Of a DNA stretch of 62,424 bases, positions 26,047 through 38,222 are shown piece by piece. A program made the position numbers and the translations under genes. Below the pieces are notes generated by a model that had not been told where the DNA came from, did not search any database, and saw only the letters and a list, made by a program, of their open reading frames with translations. Origin of the DNA: Natronospirillum sp. (GTDB lineage: Bacteria > Pseudomonadota > Gammaproteobacteria > Pseudomonadales > Natronospirillaceae); assembly GCF_022565775.1 (NCBI RefSeq), contig NZ_JAIUMC010000009.1:1-62424 (forward strand), written 5' to 3'. Position 1 is the stretch's first letter; each line of letters opens with the position of its first letter.

Positions 26047-27291
26047 ATGTCTCGACGTCGTGTGGTAGTTACCGGGCTGGGGATGCTGTCTCCGCTGGGT
26101 GGCAATGTGAAGGATACATGGGATGGCATTCTGGCGGGCAAGAGTGGCATCACACCGATAGACCACTTTGATGCCAGTACATTCAGTACACGCTTCTGCG
26201 GCCGGGTATCCGGCTTTGAAGCCAGTGACTATATCGACCGGAAAGATTCCAAGAAGATGGACATGTTCATCCAGTACGGCATCGCCGCGGCGGTGCAGGC
26301 CATGGAAGATTCCGGTTTGCAGGTCACTGAAGAAAACGCTGGTCGTATAGGCTGTTCCATTGGTTCAGGCATCGGTGGGTTGGAAACCATCGAGAAGAAC
26401 CACACGGTGCTGGAGAAATCAGGTCCGCGACGGATATCGCCCTTTTTCATTCCCGCCGCCATCATCAACATGATCGCGGGCAACTTTTCCATTCGCTACG
26501 GATTGAAAGGCCCCAATATCGCCATTACCACGGCCTGTACAACCGGCAGCCACTCGATTGGCTATGCTGCGCGTACCATCGCTTATGGTGATGCGGATGC
26601 CATGGTAGCCGGTGGTGCGGAATATGCGTCCACACCGCTGGGCATCGGCGGATTCTCGGCGGCCCGTGCCCTGTCAGCGCGCAATGACGACCCGCAAGGC
26701 GCCAGTCGGCCCTGGGACAGGGACCGCGACGGGTTTGTTCTGGCCGATGGGGCGGGGGTTGTGGTTCTGGAAGAGTATGAGCAGGCGAAAGCCCGTGGTG
26801 CCCATATTTATGCAGAACTTACCGGGTTCGGCATGAGTGGCGATGCCTATCACATGACGTCGCCGCCCGAAAACGGCGCCGGTGCTGCGGCCTCCATGCT
26901 GAATGCCATTCAGGACGCGAAGCTGAATGCCACCGATATTGACTATATCAATGCGCATGGTACGTCTACGCCCAATGGGGACAAGGCAGAAAGTCAGGCG
27001 GCCAAGTCTCTCTACGGGGCTGACTACAAGCAGATTCGCATGAGTTCGACCAAGTCGATGATTGGTCACCTGCTGGGTGCCGCCGGGGCCGTGGAAGCCA
27101 TTTTCGCCATTCTGGCCATTCGTGATCAGGTAGCACCGCCTACCATTAACCTGGAAAATCCCGACGAAGGCTGTGATCTCGACTATATCCGGGGCAGCGC
27201 CCGTGATATGCCGATTCAGCATGCCATGACCAATTCCTTTGGCTTTGGCGGTACCAACGGTACTCTGGTGTTCAGTAAACTGAATGACTGA
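26047..27291 (+). CDS. fabF: 3-oxoacyl-ACP synthase II
   Basis: Condenses malonyl-ACP with acyl-ACP during elongation and in temperature control of unsaturation. A 414-residue KAS II with catalytic triad C164 ([10 protein letters not shown]), H304 ([11 protein letters not shown]) and H341 ([11 protein letters not shown]). GAGGGG lies upstream of the ATG. Its end overlaps pabC by 8 bases. With fabH absent from this locus, initiation must rely on a KAS III elsewhere or on a FabY-type enzyme as in Pseudomonas. Confidence 0.97.
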   Translation: MSRRRVVVTGLGMLSPLGGNVKDTWDGILAGKSGITPIDHFDASTFSTRFCGRVSGFEASDYIDRKDSKKMDMFIQYGIAAAVQAMEDSGLQVTEENAGRIGCSIGSGIGGLETIEKNHTVLEKSGPRRISPFFIPAAIINMIAGNFSIRYGLKGPNIAITTACTTGSHSIGYAARTIAYGDADAMVAGGAEYASTPLGIGGFSAARALSARNDDPQGASRPWDRDRDGFVLADGAGVVVLEEYEQAKARGAHIYAELTGFGMSGDAYHMTSPPENGAGAAASMLNAIQDAKLNATDIDYINAHGTSTPNGDKAESQAAKSLYGADYKQIRMSSTKSMIGHLLGAAGAVEAIFAILAIRDQVAPPTINLENPDEGCDLDYIRGSARDMPIQHAMTNSFGFGGTNGTLVFSKLND

Positions 27292-28095
27292 ACATCGGGC
27301 CAGCCTTCGCCTGATTGATGGACACCCGGAACAGCCCGGTATCATCAGCCGGGCGGAGTTGCTGGGTCAGGGGTTGTTTGAAACACTGCGCTGGAATGGC
27401 GAGCGCTTCCCACTGCTGTCTTTCCATGAGGCCCGACTTAAACGCGGTGCTGATTGGCTGGGCTATGACTCGGGGCAGGTTATCAGCAGCTTTCGCTCCG
27501 AGTTGGCAGTGCGCATTGAAGCCGACTTGCCGAAACAGCCGGCCAGCGTGCGCTTCCAGTGGTCACACCAGCAGCTTGAGCGGGGTTATGCGTCCCACCC
27601 GGGAATTCCGGTCACGCTGTGGCAGTGGTCCACGACAGTGCCGGAGCCGGTAAGAACACTGAAAAGGTTGGCGCTCGCCGAGCAGCCGATTGTTGAAAAC
27701 CCCGGGCCGGCGGTCAAACACACCAGTCGGGTTGACCAGGTCGTGGCTGCAGACCGGGATGGAGCCGCCCAGATCCGCTGCGATCGGGATGGCTATCTGC
27801 GTGAAGGGCTGAGCGGCAATCTCGTGTTCTGGCGCCATGGTCAGCTCTGTGCGCCGTCGCTGGAACGGCACGGCGTGCAGGGAACACTGCTGAACTGGTT
27901 GCTGGACTTCGCCCGAGTGCAAGGGTGGCCGGTCATTCAGGGTGATTTACCTCCGGCAGCACTGCAACGCGCCGATGCAGCCCTGGTTCTCAATGCCCTT
28001 GGGGCACAGGTGGTTAACGAATTCGCCGGAAGCCGCTACAATCTGGCGCTGCCACAACTGACGACAACACTTCAAGCCATCAGGCAATTACTTTC

Positions 28096-28099
<4 letters not shown>
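27284..28099 (+). CDS. pabC: Aminodeoxychorismate lyase
   Basis: A PLP-dependent fold-IV enzyme releasing 4-aminobenzoate and pyruvate for folate synthesis. 271 residues with K145 in [10 protein letters not shown] as the expected Schiff-base lysine and the downstream [10 protein letters not shown] cofactor segment. It is coupled to fabF (8-base overlap) and mltG (4-base overlap), the classic fabF-pabC-mltG order. Confidence 0.93.
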
Positions 28100-30766
<2,667 letters not shown>

Positions 30767-30769
30767 GGC

Positions 30770-31108
30770 ATGGGCCCGGGTAGTGGTATTCTGCAACTGA
30801 CCATGAAAGACAAGGCCGTTCTCTATGCAGCCTATATGCCCTGGGTATCCGGTGGGGGTCTGTTCATTGCCACCAACAAGAAGTTCAAGCTGGGCGATGA
30901 AGTGTTTCTGTTGCTCAACCTGATGGATGAGCCGGAAAAGATACCGATCACCGGCAAGGTAATCTGGATAACACCACGTGGCGCCCAGGGCAATCGAGCC
31001 TCCGGTATAGGCGTACAATTCGGCGCCAAGAGTGAACTGGCCAAGGACAGAATTGAAACCCAACTGGCCGGTGCCATGAATTCTGATCGTCCGACTCATA
31101 CACTTTAG
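30770..31108 (+). CDS. pilZ: Type IV pilus protein PilZ
   Basis: A 112-residue PilZ-domain protein of the original PilZ type, needed for type IV pilus assembly in Pseudomonas. It lacks the N-terminal RxxxR c-di-GMP motif of other PilZ domains, so nucleotide binding is not expected. The GGLFIATNKKFKLGDEVFLLL and GIGVQFG segments define the fold. The position directly after holB is the Pseudomonas arrangement. Confidence 0.95.
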   Translation: MGPGSGILQLTMKDKAVLYAAYMPWVSGGGLFIATNKKFKLGDEVFLLLNLMDEPEKIPITGKVIWITPRGAQGNRASGIGVQFGAKSELAKDRIETQLAGAMNSDRPTHTL

Positions 31109-31119
31109 AGCGCACGGCC

Positions 31120-31728
31120 ATGCGCACTGCGGTCTACCACAACCCGGATCTCCCGGCACCCGAAATGACGCTGCTGAACGCGGCGCTCAATCTGATGATA
31201 CGGTCTACTCCCGAGTCGGTCACCGCCACCCAGGTCTTCAAATCAGCGGGCGTCAGCAAGGCAACCTTCTATCAGTATTTTTCCGGGCGCGAGGATGTCT
31301 GGAGCGGATTGTTGCTGGAGGAAGAGCGCTGGCGACTCGATGGGCTGGACAAGCTGTCGAATCTGGCCGATGAAGACGCCTGGTATCACTTCTTTCGCAG
31401 CCTTTTCCAATATCCTGACAAACTGGCCGCTCTGCAGCAGATGGAAACGCGGCTGCGCGCCTCACCGCCGGATCTGCGCCGCTACCATCACTGGCAGGCC
31501 CTGCGTTCGACGGTGCTCGATCGCATGGTCACGGTTACCCATCGGGTGGCAGGCTGCCCGCCTGCAGAAAGTCGGCAGGTCGTCGCCGGCATCTGGTGTT
31601 ACTGGGAGGGCTGGCTGCGCCTGTATCGGGATCCGGAGTTCTCCGGTTTGTCCGGTGGGCGACGGCAGTTTGCCAAATGGCTGGCCCGGGACTGTGCACG
31701 GAGGATGACGGGACATGCTCAATCTTGA
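31120..31728 (+). CDS. TetR/AcrR-family transcriptional regulator
   Basis: A 202-residue regulator. The N-terminal helix-turn-helix (about 16-60) contains VTATQVFKSAGVSKATFYQYFSGREDVW. The rest is an all-helical ligand/dimer domain without a recognisable ligand class. It starts 11 bases after pilZ and overlaps the DUF1285 gene by 14 bases, so it belongs to this operon. A TetR gene occupies the equivalent position in P. aeruginosa. It is shorter than, and not obviously, PsrA. Confidence 0.9.
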   Translation: MRTAVYHNPDLPAPEMTLLNAALNLMIRSTPESVTATQVFKSAGVSKATFYQYFSGREDVWSGLLLEEERWRLDGLDKLSNLADEDAWYHFFRSLFQYPDKLAALQQMETRLRASPPDLRRYHHWQALRSTVLDRMVTVTHRVAGCPPAESRQVVAGIWCYWEGWLRLYRDPEFSGLSGGRRQFAKWLARDCARRMTGHAQS

Positions 31729-32251
31729 TGCTCTGGGTCGTGAGCCGGCCCCTGATGCGCCCTTTCGCAGAGCGCCCACACATTTGTGGCAGCCGGGCAT
31801 TGTCGGCACCGTCGATATCCGGATTGACCGGGAAGGGCAGTGGTGGCATGAAGGCGACCCGATTCGCCGGGCAGGTCTGGTGCGGCTGCTGGCCAGCGTG
31901 CTGATCTGTGAAGACGACACCTACTGGCTGAAAACACCGGCAGAAAAGATGCAAATCGAAGTAGAAGACGCGCCGTTCGTGGTGACCGATGCACAGACCC
32001 GCGAAGACGGGGTAGAGGTACTCACCAATGTCGGGGAGCGCGCGGTATTGCAGACGCCTTGGACCCTTAGAACTGACGTCAGCGGCGCCAGCCGGCCCTG
32101 GGTGCCACTTGAACAGGATCTGGGTGCCCGTCTGACCAGAAACCTCTACTACCATCTGGTCAACGAAGCGGCGTACGCTGGAGAAAGCACCCCTGAAGGG
32201 GTGCTCGTCTGGCGCGCCGCCGGTCAGGCCTGGCCTTTGGGAGAGCTGTAG
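31715..32251 (+). CDS. DUF1285 protein
   Basis: A 178-residue protein of the DUF1285 family: an N-terminal GREPAPDAPFRRAPTHLW region, a GTVDIRIDREGQWWHEGDPIRR beta-rich core, and a C-terminal RNLYYHLVNEA helix. Structures of relatives show two beta-barrel-like domains; the function is unknown. It overlaps the TetR gene by 14 bases and converges with etfdh 23 bases downstream. Confidence 0.9.
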   Translation: MLNLDALGREPAPDAPFRRAPTHLWQPGIVGTVDIRIDREGQWWHEGDPIRRAGLVRLLASVLICEDDTYWLKTPAEKMQIEVEDAPFVVTDAQTREDGVEVLTNVGERAVLQTPWTLRTDVSGASRPWVPLEQDLGARLTRNLYYHLVNEAAYAGESTPEGVLVWRAAGQAWPLGEL

Positions 32252-32274
32252 ACGCCGCCGCCCCTGGGCCACCC

Positions 32275-33951
32275 CTACATGTTCGGGTAGTTGGGGCCGC
32301 CGCCGCCTTCTGGTGCTACCCAGTTGATATTCTGGCTGGGGTCCTTGATGTCACAGGTTTTACAGTGCACACAGTTCTGCGCATTGATCTGGAATCGCTT
32401 CTCGCCGCCTTCTTCCACCACTTCATAGACCCCGGCCGGGCAATATCGCTGCGCCGGTTCAAGGTATTCATCCCAGTGCTTGCCGGTCGGCAGGCTCGGA
32501 TCCTTCAGTTGCAGATGGACCGGCTGGTCTTCTTCATGATTGGTGTTGGACAGGAACACCGACGACAGCCGATCAAAACTCAAGGTATTGTCCGGTTTCG
32601 GGTAAGTGATGGCAGGTTGTTGCGCGGCCGATTTCAGGCTCTCGTGATCAGCCACCGGGTCACGCCAGGTCCAGGGCAGGCGGCCGCCGAAGATATTGAG
32701 ATCAATAAAGGCGTAGGCCGCCCCGATAATATTACCGAAGCGGTGCATGGCCGGGCCGAAGTTGCGCTGTTGATACAGTTCTCTCCAGGCCCAAGAGTCA
32801 CGGAAAGCCTCATCATAGGGCAGCACTGCCCCAGCATCCATCTGGCCTTTTGAGGCCTTCTCCCAGATCACCTCTGCCGCCACCATGCCGGATTTCATGG
32901 CCGTGTGGCTGCCCTTGATCTTGGCAAAGTTGAGCGTACCGGCATCACAGCCGATCAGCAGACCGCCCGGGAAGTTCATTCTGGGCAGCGACTGGATGCC
33001 CCCTTTGGCAATCGCACGCGCCCCGTAGGATACCCGCTTGCCGTCTTTCAGGATGGCGGTAATGGCGGGATGGTGTTTCATGCGCTGAAACTCTTCAAAC
33101 GGCGACAGATGCGGGTTTTCATAGTTCAGGTCGGTGATAAGCCCCAGCACTACCTGCCCGTTCTGCAGGTGGTAGAGGAAGGCGCCGCCATTGGCACCGT
33201 GCTCACGCAGCGGCCAGCCGGTGGCATGCACCACCTTGCCAGGCTGTTGCTGGGCTTCCGGGATGTCCCAGAGCTCCTTGATGCCAAGCCCGTAGTGTTG
33301 CGGGTCACACCCGTCATCCAACTTGAATTCGCGAATCAGTTGCTTGCCGATATGGCCGCGTGCGCCCTCGGCAAACAGGGTAATCGGTGCCCGGAGCTCC
33401 ATGCCCGGCATATAGCTGTCCTTGGCCTTCCCGTCGGCGCCAAGCCCCATGTCACCGGTCAGCACACCCACCACCTTGCCGTCTTCCAGCAAGGGCGCCT
33501 GAGCGGCAAAGCCGGGAAATACTTCCACGCCCAGCGCTTCAGCCTGCTCGGCCAGCCAGCGGCATACATTGCCCAGGGACACAATATAGTTCCCGTCGTT
33601 GTGCATTGTTTTGGGGGCGAGAAAGTTGGGCACCTTGATGGCTGACTGCGCATTGCGCAGCAGCATAATATCGTCGCCAGCAACGGGGGTGTCCAGAGGC
33701 GCGCCCTTGTCTTTCCAGTCGGGAATCAGTTCGTTCAGGGCAGTCGGCTCGAACACGGCACCAGAGAGAATATGCGCGCCGACTTCCGATCCCTTTTCCA
33801 GGATGCAGACATTGAGCTCCTGCTCCTTTTCTGCGGCCAACTGCTTCAGTCGGATGGCGGCACTCAGACCAGATGGGCCGGCACCGACAATAACCACATC
33901 GAATTCCATGGATTCGCGTTCTATTGCTTCTTCCTGGGTCTCGTTTGACAT
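32275..33951 (-). CDS. etfD: Electron transfer flavoprotein-ubiquinone oxidoreductase
   Basis: Membrane-bound ETF-QO passing electrons from EtfBA to the quinone pool during beta-oxidation and amino-acid breakdown. 558 residues: FAD motif GAGPSGLSAA near the N-terminus, a quinone/membrane segment in the middle, and the C-terminal 4Fe-4S ligands C504, C527, C530 and C533. Start ATG 33951. Transcription is divergent from etfBA. A promoter with TATAGT and a TTGAAT box lies 40-60 bases upstream, and its -35 box overlaps a PsrA-type palindrome. Confidence 0.97.
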   Translation of the reverse strand: MSNETQEEAIERESMEFDVVIVGAGPSGLSAAIRLKQLAAEKEQELNVCILEKGSEVGAHILSGAVFEPTALNELIPDWKDKGAPLDTPVAGDDIMLLRNAQSAIKVPNFLAPKTMHNDGNYIVSLGNVCRWLAEQAEALGVEVFPGFAAQAPLLEDGKVVGVLTGDMGLGADGKAKDSYMPGMELRAPITLFAEGARGHIGKQLIREFKLDDGCDPQHYGLGIKELWDIPEAQQQPGKVVHATGWPLREHGANGGAFLYHLQNGQVVLGLITDLNYENPHLSPFEEFQRMKHHPAITAILKDGKRVSYGARAIAKGGIQSLPRMNFPGGLLIGCDAGTLNFAKIKGSHTAMKSGMVAAEVIWEKASKGQMDAGAVLPYDEAFRDSWAWRELYQQRNFGPAMHRFGNIIGAAYAFIDLNIFGGRLPWTWRDPVADHESLKSAAQQPAITYPKPDNTLSFDRLSSVFLSNTNHEEDQPVHLQLKDPSLPTGKHWDEYLEPAQRYCPAGVYEVVEEGGEKRFQINAQNCVHCKTCDIKDPSQNINWVAPEGGGGPNYPNM

Positions 33952-33987
33952 AACCTCTGAACCCCTAATGCGTCGAGAATGTGCGCT

Positions 33988-34015
33988 ACTATAACCTGCG
34001 TCCTCAATAATTCAA
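33988..34015 (-). promoter_or_regulatory. Probable etfD promoter
   Basis: On the minus strand TTGAAT (34015-34010) and TATAGT (33993-33988) are 16 bases apart, placing transcription start about 30 bases before the etfD ATG. The -35 box lies within the left arm of the palindrome at 34009-34030, so a bound repressor would block RNA polymerase. Confidence 0.6.
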
Positions 34016-34030
34016 ACGAGTGTTTGAATT
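34009..34030. promoter_or_regulatory. PsrA-type operator palindrome
   Basis: Perfect 9-base arms AATTCAAAC and GTTTGAATT around a GAGT spacer. The core CAAAC-N4-GTTTG is an exact match to the published PsrA consensus C/GAAAC-N2-4-GTTTG/C from Pseudomonas. PsrA is a TetR-family repressor released by long-chain fatty acids. The position between etfD and etfB fits control of electron transfer in fatty-acid oxidation. No psrA gene is visible in the window. Confidence 0.7.
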
Positions 34031-34152
34031 TGCGCAGCGAAAGTCTCATGATACGGGCACCCGAATGTCATGACTTTGCCATAAACGTCATTTCATCGAA
34101 TCATTGCACCGCATAAACTATGCGCAGTATTGAATAAACAGAGAGCCTGCTT

Positions 34153-34908
34153 ATGAAAGTTCTGGTCGCTGTAAAGCGCGTCATCGACTACAACGTCAAG
34201 GTCCGGGTCAAGCCCGATGAAACTGACGTTGATCTGGCCAATGTGAAAATGGCCATGAATCCATTTTGCGAGATTGCGGTTGAAGAAGCCGTGCGCCTGA
34301 AAGAGCAGGGCATCGCCTCGGAAGTCGTGGTGGTTTCCATTGGGCCCGCCAAGTCGGAAGAGCAACTCCGACAGGCCCTGGCTCTGGGTGCGGACCGGGG
34401 TATTCTGGTCACTACCGGAGATGACGAGAAGCTGACATCGCTGCAGGTGGCCAAGACCCTGCAGGCCGTCGTCAGTGAAGAAAAGCCCGAGCTGATCATC
34501 CTCGGCAAGCAGTCCATCGACAGTGACAACAACCAGACCGGGCAGATGCTCGCTGCACTGACGGGTCTGCCGCAAGGCACCTTTGCCTCAAAGGTAGCTA
34601 TTGCCGATGGCAAGGTCTCGGTCACCCGCGAAGTAGATGGCGGCCTGGAAACCATTCGCCTCAGCCTGCCGGCCGTGGTGACCTCGGACCTGCGACTGAA
34701 CGAGCCGCGGTTTGCCAAGCTGCCGGACATAATGAAGGCCAAGCGCAAGCCGCTGGACAAGAAGTCTCTGGAGGACCTGGGCATTACCCTGAAAACCGGC
34801 GTGACCACGTTGAAAGTCACACCGCCACCAGAGCGCAAGGGTGGTGGCAAGGTGGCCAGTGTCGATGAACTGGTCGAGAAACTGAAATCCGAAGCGAAGG
34901 TGATCTGA
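34153..34908 (+). CDS. etfB: Electron transfer flavoprotein beta subunit
   Basis: AMP-binding small subunit of ETF, taking electrons from acyl-CoA dehydrogenases. 251 residues with the start [20 protein letters not shown], the ETF-beta signature region around [11 protein letters not shown], and a C-terminal recognition segment. Forms an operon with etfA, 2 bases downstream. Confidence 0.97.
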   Translation: MKVLVAVKRVIDYNVKVRVKPDETDVDLANVKMAMNPFCEIAVEEAVRLKEQGIASEVVVVSIGPAKSEEQLRQALALGADRGILVTTGDDEKLTSLQVAKTLQAVVSEEKPELIILGKQSIDSDNNQTGQMLAALTGLPQGTFASKVAIADGKVSVTREVDGGLETIRLSLPAVVTSDLRLNEPRFAKLPDIMKAKRKPLDKKSLEDLGITLKTGVTTLKVTPPPERKGGGKVASVDELVEKLKSEAKVI

Positions 34909-34910
34909 TC

Positions 34911-35837
34911 ATGAGTATTCTGTTGATTGCGGACCATCACCAGGGCGAACTGTCCGAAGGCACTGCACATGCGGTGACCGCGGCCCAGGCGATGGGTGGT
35001 GACATTCATGTTCTGGTTGCCGGAGAGAATGTATCCGAAGTGGCACAGTCAGCCGCCAAGCTGGCAGGCGTTACTCAGGTCCGTGTCGCCGACAATGCTG
35101 CCTATGCACACGCGCTGGCTGAACCACTGGCTGATCTCGTGGTTCAACTCGCTGGCGACTATGAACACATCATTAGTCTGGCCAGCACGACCGGCAAGAA
35201 CTTCATGCCGCGCGTTGCTGCGCTGCTGGATGTGGAGCAGGTCTCCGACATTATTGAAGTGCACGGTGCCGATGAATTTTCCCGGCCTATCTACGCCGGC
35301 AATGCCATTGCCCGTGTCAGAGTTGACGAGGCGAAAAAGGTCATCACCGTCCGTGGCACTGCGTTTGATGCCGCAGGCGAGCAGGGTGCCTGTGACGTTG
35401 TTCCCGTCGATGTGGTCTCTGACCAGACCCTGTCCGAGTTTGTGGGCGAAGAACTGGCGCAGTCGGACCGGCCGGAACTGACCTCTGCCAAGGTAGTGAT
35501 TTCCGGTGGTCGCGGTATGGGCAATGGTGACAACTTCAAGTTGCTGGACGGTATTGCCGACAAGCTGAATGCGGCTATTGGTGCGTCCAGAGCAGCGGTT
35601 GATGCGGGCTTTGTCCCCAATGACATGCAGGTTGGGCAGACCGGTAAAGTGGTCGCGCCGGAGCTGTATATTGCCGTGGGCATTTCCGGTCAGATCCAGC
35701 ACCTTGCCGGGATGAAAGACAGCAAGTTCATCGTGGCCATCAACAAGGACGAAGAAGCGCCGATTTTCCAAGTGGCGGATTATGGCCTGGTAGGTGATCT
35801 TTTTGATGTTCTGCCTGAACTTGAGAAGGCCCTTTAA
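34911..35837 (+). CDS. etfA: Electron transfer flavoprotein alpha subunit
   Basis: FAD-binding subunit of ETF. 308 residues with an N-terminal ETF domain and the C-terminal FAD domain, marked by [34 protein letters not shown] and [13 protein letters not shown]. Follows etfB by 2 bases. A terminator-like hairpin lies 24 bases after its stop. Confidence 0.97.
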   Translation: MSILLIADHHQGELSEGTAHAVTAAQAMGGDIHVLVAGENVSEVAQSAAKLAGVTQVRVADNAAYAHALAEPLADLVVQLAGDYEHIISLASTTGKNFMPRVAALLDVEQVSDIIEVHGADEFSRPIYAGNAIARVRVDEAKKVITVRGTAFDAAGEQGACDVVPVDVVSDQTLSEFVGEELAQSDRPELTSAKVVISGGRGMGNGDNFKLLDGIADKLNAAIGASRAAVDAGFVPNDMQVGQTGKVVAPELYIAVGISGQIQHLAGMKDSKFIVAINKDEEAPIFQVADYGLVGDLFDVLPELEKAL

Positions 35838-35860
35838 AAGCTTTTTGTCCTTACAGCGAG

Positions 35861-35914
35861 AGGCGTCAGCCAGACCCGGGCCTTTTCAATGCCCCCGCCG
35901 GGCGGCTGGCGCCT
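35861..35914 (+). terminator. Terminator-like hairpin after etfA
   Basis: AGGCGTCAGCC (35861-35871) pairs with GGCTGGCGCCT (35904-35914) with one T-G wobble. The long GC-rich loop can itself fold through CCCGGG and CCGGG. The trailing T-run is poor (TCTT), so efficiency is uncertain. Confidence 0.5.
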
Positions 35915-35916
35915 TC

Positions 35917-35953
35917 TTGTAGTGTCCCGAATTAACCACTCGGGACACTACAA
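35917..35953. repeat. Perfect 14-base inverted repeat
   Basis: TTGTAGTGTCCCGA and TCGGGACACTACAA flank a 9-base loop (ATTAACCAC). The arms pair perfectly over 14 bases. No T-run follows. It lies 3 bases beyond the preceding hairpin and about 70 bases before the hybrid sensor gene. It could be an operator, an additional terminator, or two abutting mobile-element ends. The sequence alone does not decide. Confidence 0.75.
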
Positions 35954-36025
35954 TGGTTCATCCTGACCCCGCCCTGCGGTATGCTACGCCCTTCCCATGG
36001 AATCCACCCAAGGACTTGAAATCGC

Positions 36026-38209
36026 ATGCAATGGGGCCGCTTGCCGGACAACAGCATCCAGAAGAAGCGCAGCATCCTGCGCCATGTGGACAACACCATC
36101 TCCCGGCAGGGCAGAATCAGTGTCTTCGGACACTTCTTGGTGTTCCTCTATGTGGAATGGCTGGTGGGCTTCGATGCCCTGACGCCGGTACAGAGTTATG
36201 GTATTGGTCTTACGCTGCTGCTGGTTGCTGTCTGGCGTCTGTTGTATCTGCTTCAGTTTGAGCATTTCTATGGTCGGGGGCCGGCGCGTTGGCGCAACAG
36301 CTATGGTCTGGTCACGCTCCTGGGCGCCGGCCTGTGGTCTGCTTATCTGACACTGACCATCGTGCTGCCGGGCTATGAAGGCACCATGACCTTTGTCTGG
36401 ATCTACACCGCAGCCGTTTGCGCCACCCATATCTATATTTTCGCCCCCTATCCGAAAATGGCTGACTGGTATATCCGGATCATGCTGATACCACCGGGTA
36501 TTGCCGGCATTCTGCAATTCGAATTGCAATACACCACGCTGGGCCTTGCCGTGCTGCTGTTTTATGCCTTTATGCGCAGTACCGGTCTGCGTGTCAGTCG
36601 TCAGTTCTGGGAATCTCAGGAAAACCGCCAACGGCTGGAATACGAATTGGGCAAGGCCAGCGCCTCCGAGCATCAGGCCTCACTGCGCGCCGATGACAGC
36701 GAGCGCTTCATGGCTAACCTGACCACCATGATCAAGACGCCGCTCAACGGTGTACTGGGCATGCTGAGTCTTTTATCGACGGCTAAATTGCGCCAGGAAG
36801 AGAGCAAACTGGTCGAGGTGGCATCGCAAAGCGCGCATTCACTGGCAGAGCTGGTGGATGATTTCGACACCTACTTGCGGGTTCGCGGACATTTCCTGAG
36901 TGAAGAAAAAAAAGTCTTCAATGTGGCTCGCCACCTGGAGTCGGTCATGGAGACGCTCGGTCCTGTTGCGCATGGCCGTGAGGTGGAACTCAGCTATACC
37001 CTGAAGCCGGATGTGCCGGAGCGGGTGGTCGGCAGTCCGCGGCAGGTCACCACACTGTTCAAGCAGTTGACGACCTTTGCCGTAAGCTTGTCCAGCGGGC
37101 CCGAAGTCAGTATTAAAGTCCAGGACGCCAGTGAAGGCGACGGGATCGATATCTCCGTGCGTTTTCAGGCGGATATTGAAGAGCAGGCGCTCGAAGACAT
37201 GCACACACTGCTGCGCAGCGAGCGCGGCTTCGAGTCTCTCGGCCATATCGATGTTACCATGCTGAGCTTGGTGATCACTTCAAGCTTGGTGCGCCAGCAT
37301 GGGGGCACGCTAAGGCTGAATATACTGGACACAGAACCGCCCTACAGATATCAGGTCAATATTAATCTGCCGCTGGAGTCCTCGACTCAGAGTGGTCGCG
37401 TTTTTCAGGCCAGTCGTCACTTCCACGGCAAAACGGCATTGCTTACCGGGTTTCCCGAATACGGTGGGCTCGCTGTCGCTGCGGAACTTGAAAGCTGGGG
37501 CATGGCGGTTGAACAGCGAGCGCTTGATGAGTCGGCGATACCAGACACCTCGTCAAACGCAATTCCGGATTACTGGCTGGTCAATGTACCTGTAGTGCTG
37601 GGTGGCTCTCAGCTTGAAGTGTTGCAGGGTATCTCCGGTGTGTGTCAGAAGAACGAGAGCCTGCGCCCCATGCTGATGGTCACGGCCGCCCAGCAGACGC
37701 TGTTGTCTGAATGGTTTGACTCCGAGCAGATGCTGAGCAAGCCCATTCCGCGTCGCACCCTGCACCGCTGGTTGCTGCGCAAACCCATTGATCGGCAGGA
37801 AGAAGAGAATGTCGATGAGCTGAGCAAGCGTCTGGCGGGTCTGCGCGTGCTGGTCGTCGAGGAAAATCAGGTCAACGCCATGGTGGCGCGCAAGATCCTG
37901 CAGCGGCTGGGTGTCGAGGTTGTGGTGGTGGACTCGGGCAAGGCTGCCCGAGAGCGTTACCGGAAAGACAGCTTTGACATGATCTGGGTCGACCAGGAGT
38001 TGTCCGATATGTCAGGTCATGAAGCGGTCGCCCTGTTGCGTAACGATGAGCGCGACGAGGGCGGTGATGCCGTGGTTATCCTGGGTATCACCACTTCCAG
38101 ATCTCCGGCTCTTGAGCGCAACTGCATGGCTGCCGGAATGGACGATATACTGGAGAAACCACTCAACCTGGCCCAGGTGGCCGAGACTTTGCAACGCCAT
38201 CTGGTGTAA
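36026..38209 (+). CDS. Hybrid sensor protein with degenerate kinase and receiver domains
   Basis: A 727-residue membrane protein built like a hybrid histidine kinase. About six membrane helices (about 33-195), a short coiled coil, a HisKA-like region, an HATPase-like region (about 335-455), a poorly conserved middle domain, and a C-terminal receiver (about 605-727). The H-box reads [14 protein letters not shown]: threonine T234 replaces the phospho-acceptor histidine. The N and G boxes (normally NAxKFT, DTGxG, GLGLxI) are not recognisable. The receiver keeps D656 and K711, with the acidic pair as Glu-Glu (VVEEN). So autophosphorylation is unlikely and the receiver probably takes phosphate from another kinase. 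It starts 188 bases after etfA, and gspE follows after 13 bases. AAGGA precedes the ATG. Confidence 0.88.
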   Translation: MQWGRLPDNSIQKKRSILRHVDNTISRQGRISVFGHFLVFLYVEWLVGFDALTPVQSYGIGLTLLLVAVWRLLYLLQFEHFYGRGPARWRNSYGLVTLLGAGLWSAYLTLTIVLPGYEGTMTFVWIYTAAVCATHIYIFAPYPKMADWYIRIMLIPPGIAGILQFELQYTTLGLAVLLFYAFMRSTGLRVSRQFWESQENRQRLEYELGKASASEHQASLRADDSERFMANLTTMIKTPLNGVLGMLSLLSTAKLRQEESKLVEVASQSAHSLAELVDDFDTYLRVRGHFLSEEKKVFNVARHLESVMETLGPVAHGREVELSYTLKPDVPERVVGSPRQVTTLFKQLTTFAVSLSSGPEVSIKVQDASEGDGIDISVRFQADIEEQALEDMHTLLRSERGFESLGHIDVTMLSLVITSSLVRQHGGTLRLNILDTEPPYRYQVNINLPLESSTQSGRVFQASRHFHGKTALLTGFPEYGGLAVAAELESWGMAVEQRALDESAIPDTSSNAIPDYWLVNVPVVLGGSQLEVLQGISGVCQKNESLRPMLMVTAAQQTLLSEWFDSEQMLSKPIPRRTLHRWLLRKPIDRQEEENVDELSKRLAGLRVLVVEENQVNAMVARKILQRLGVEVVVVDSGKAARERYRKDSFDMIWVDQELSDMSGHEAVALLRNDERDEGGDAVVILGITTSRSPALERNCMAAGMDDILEKPLNLAQVAETLQRHLV

Positions 38210-38222
38210 TCTGGATGGCATC

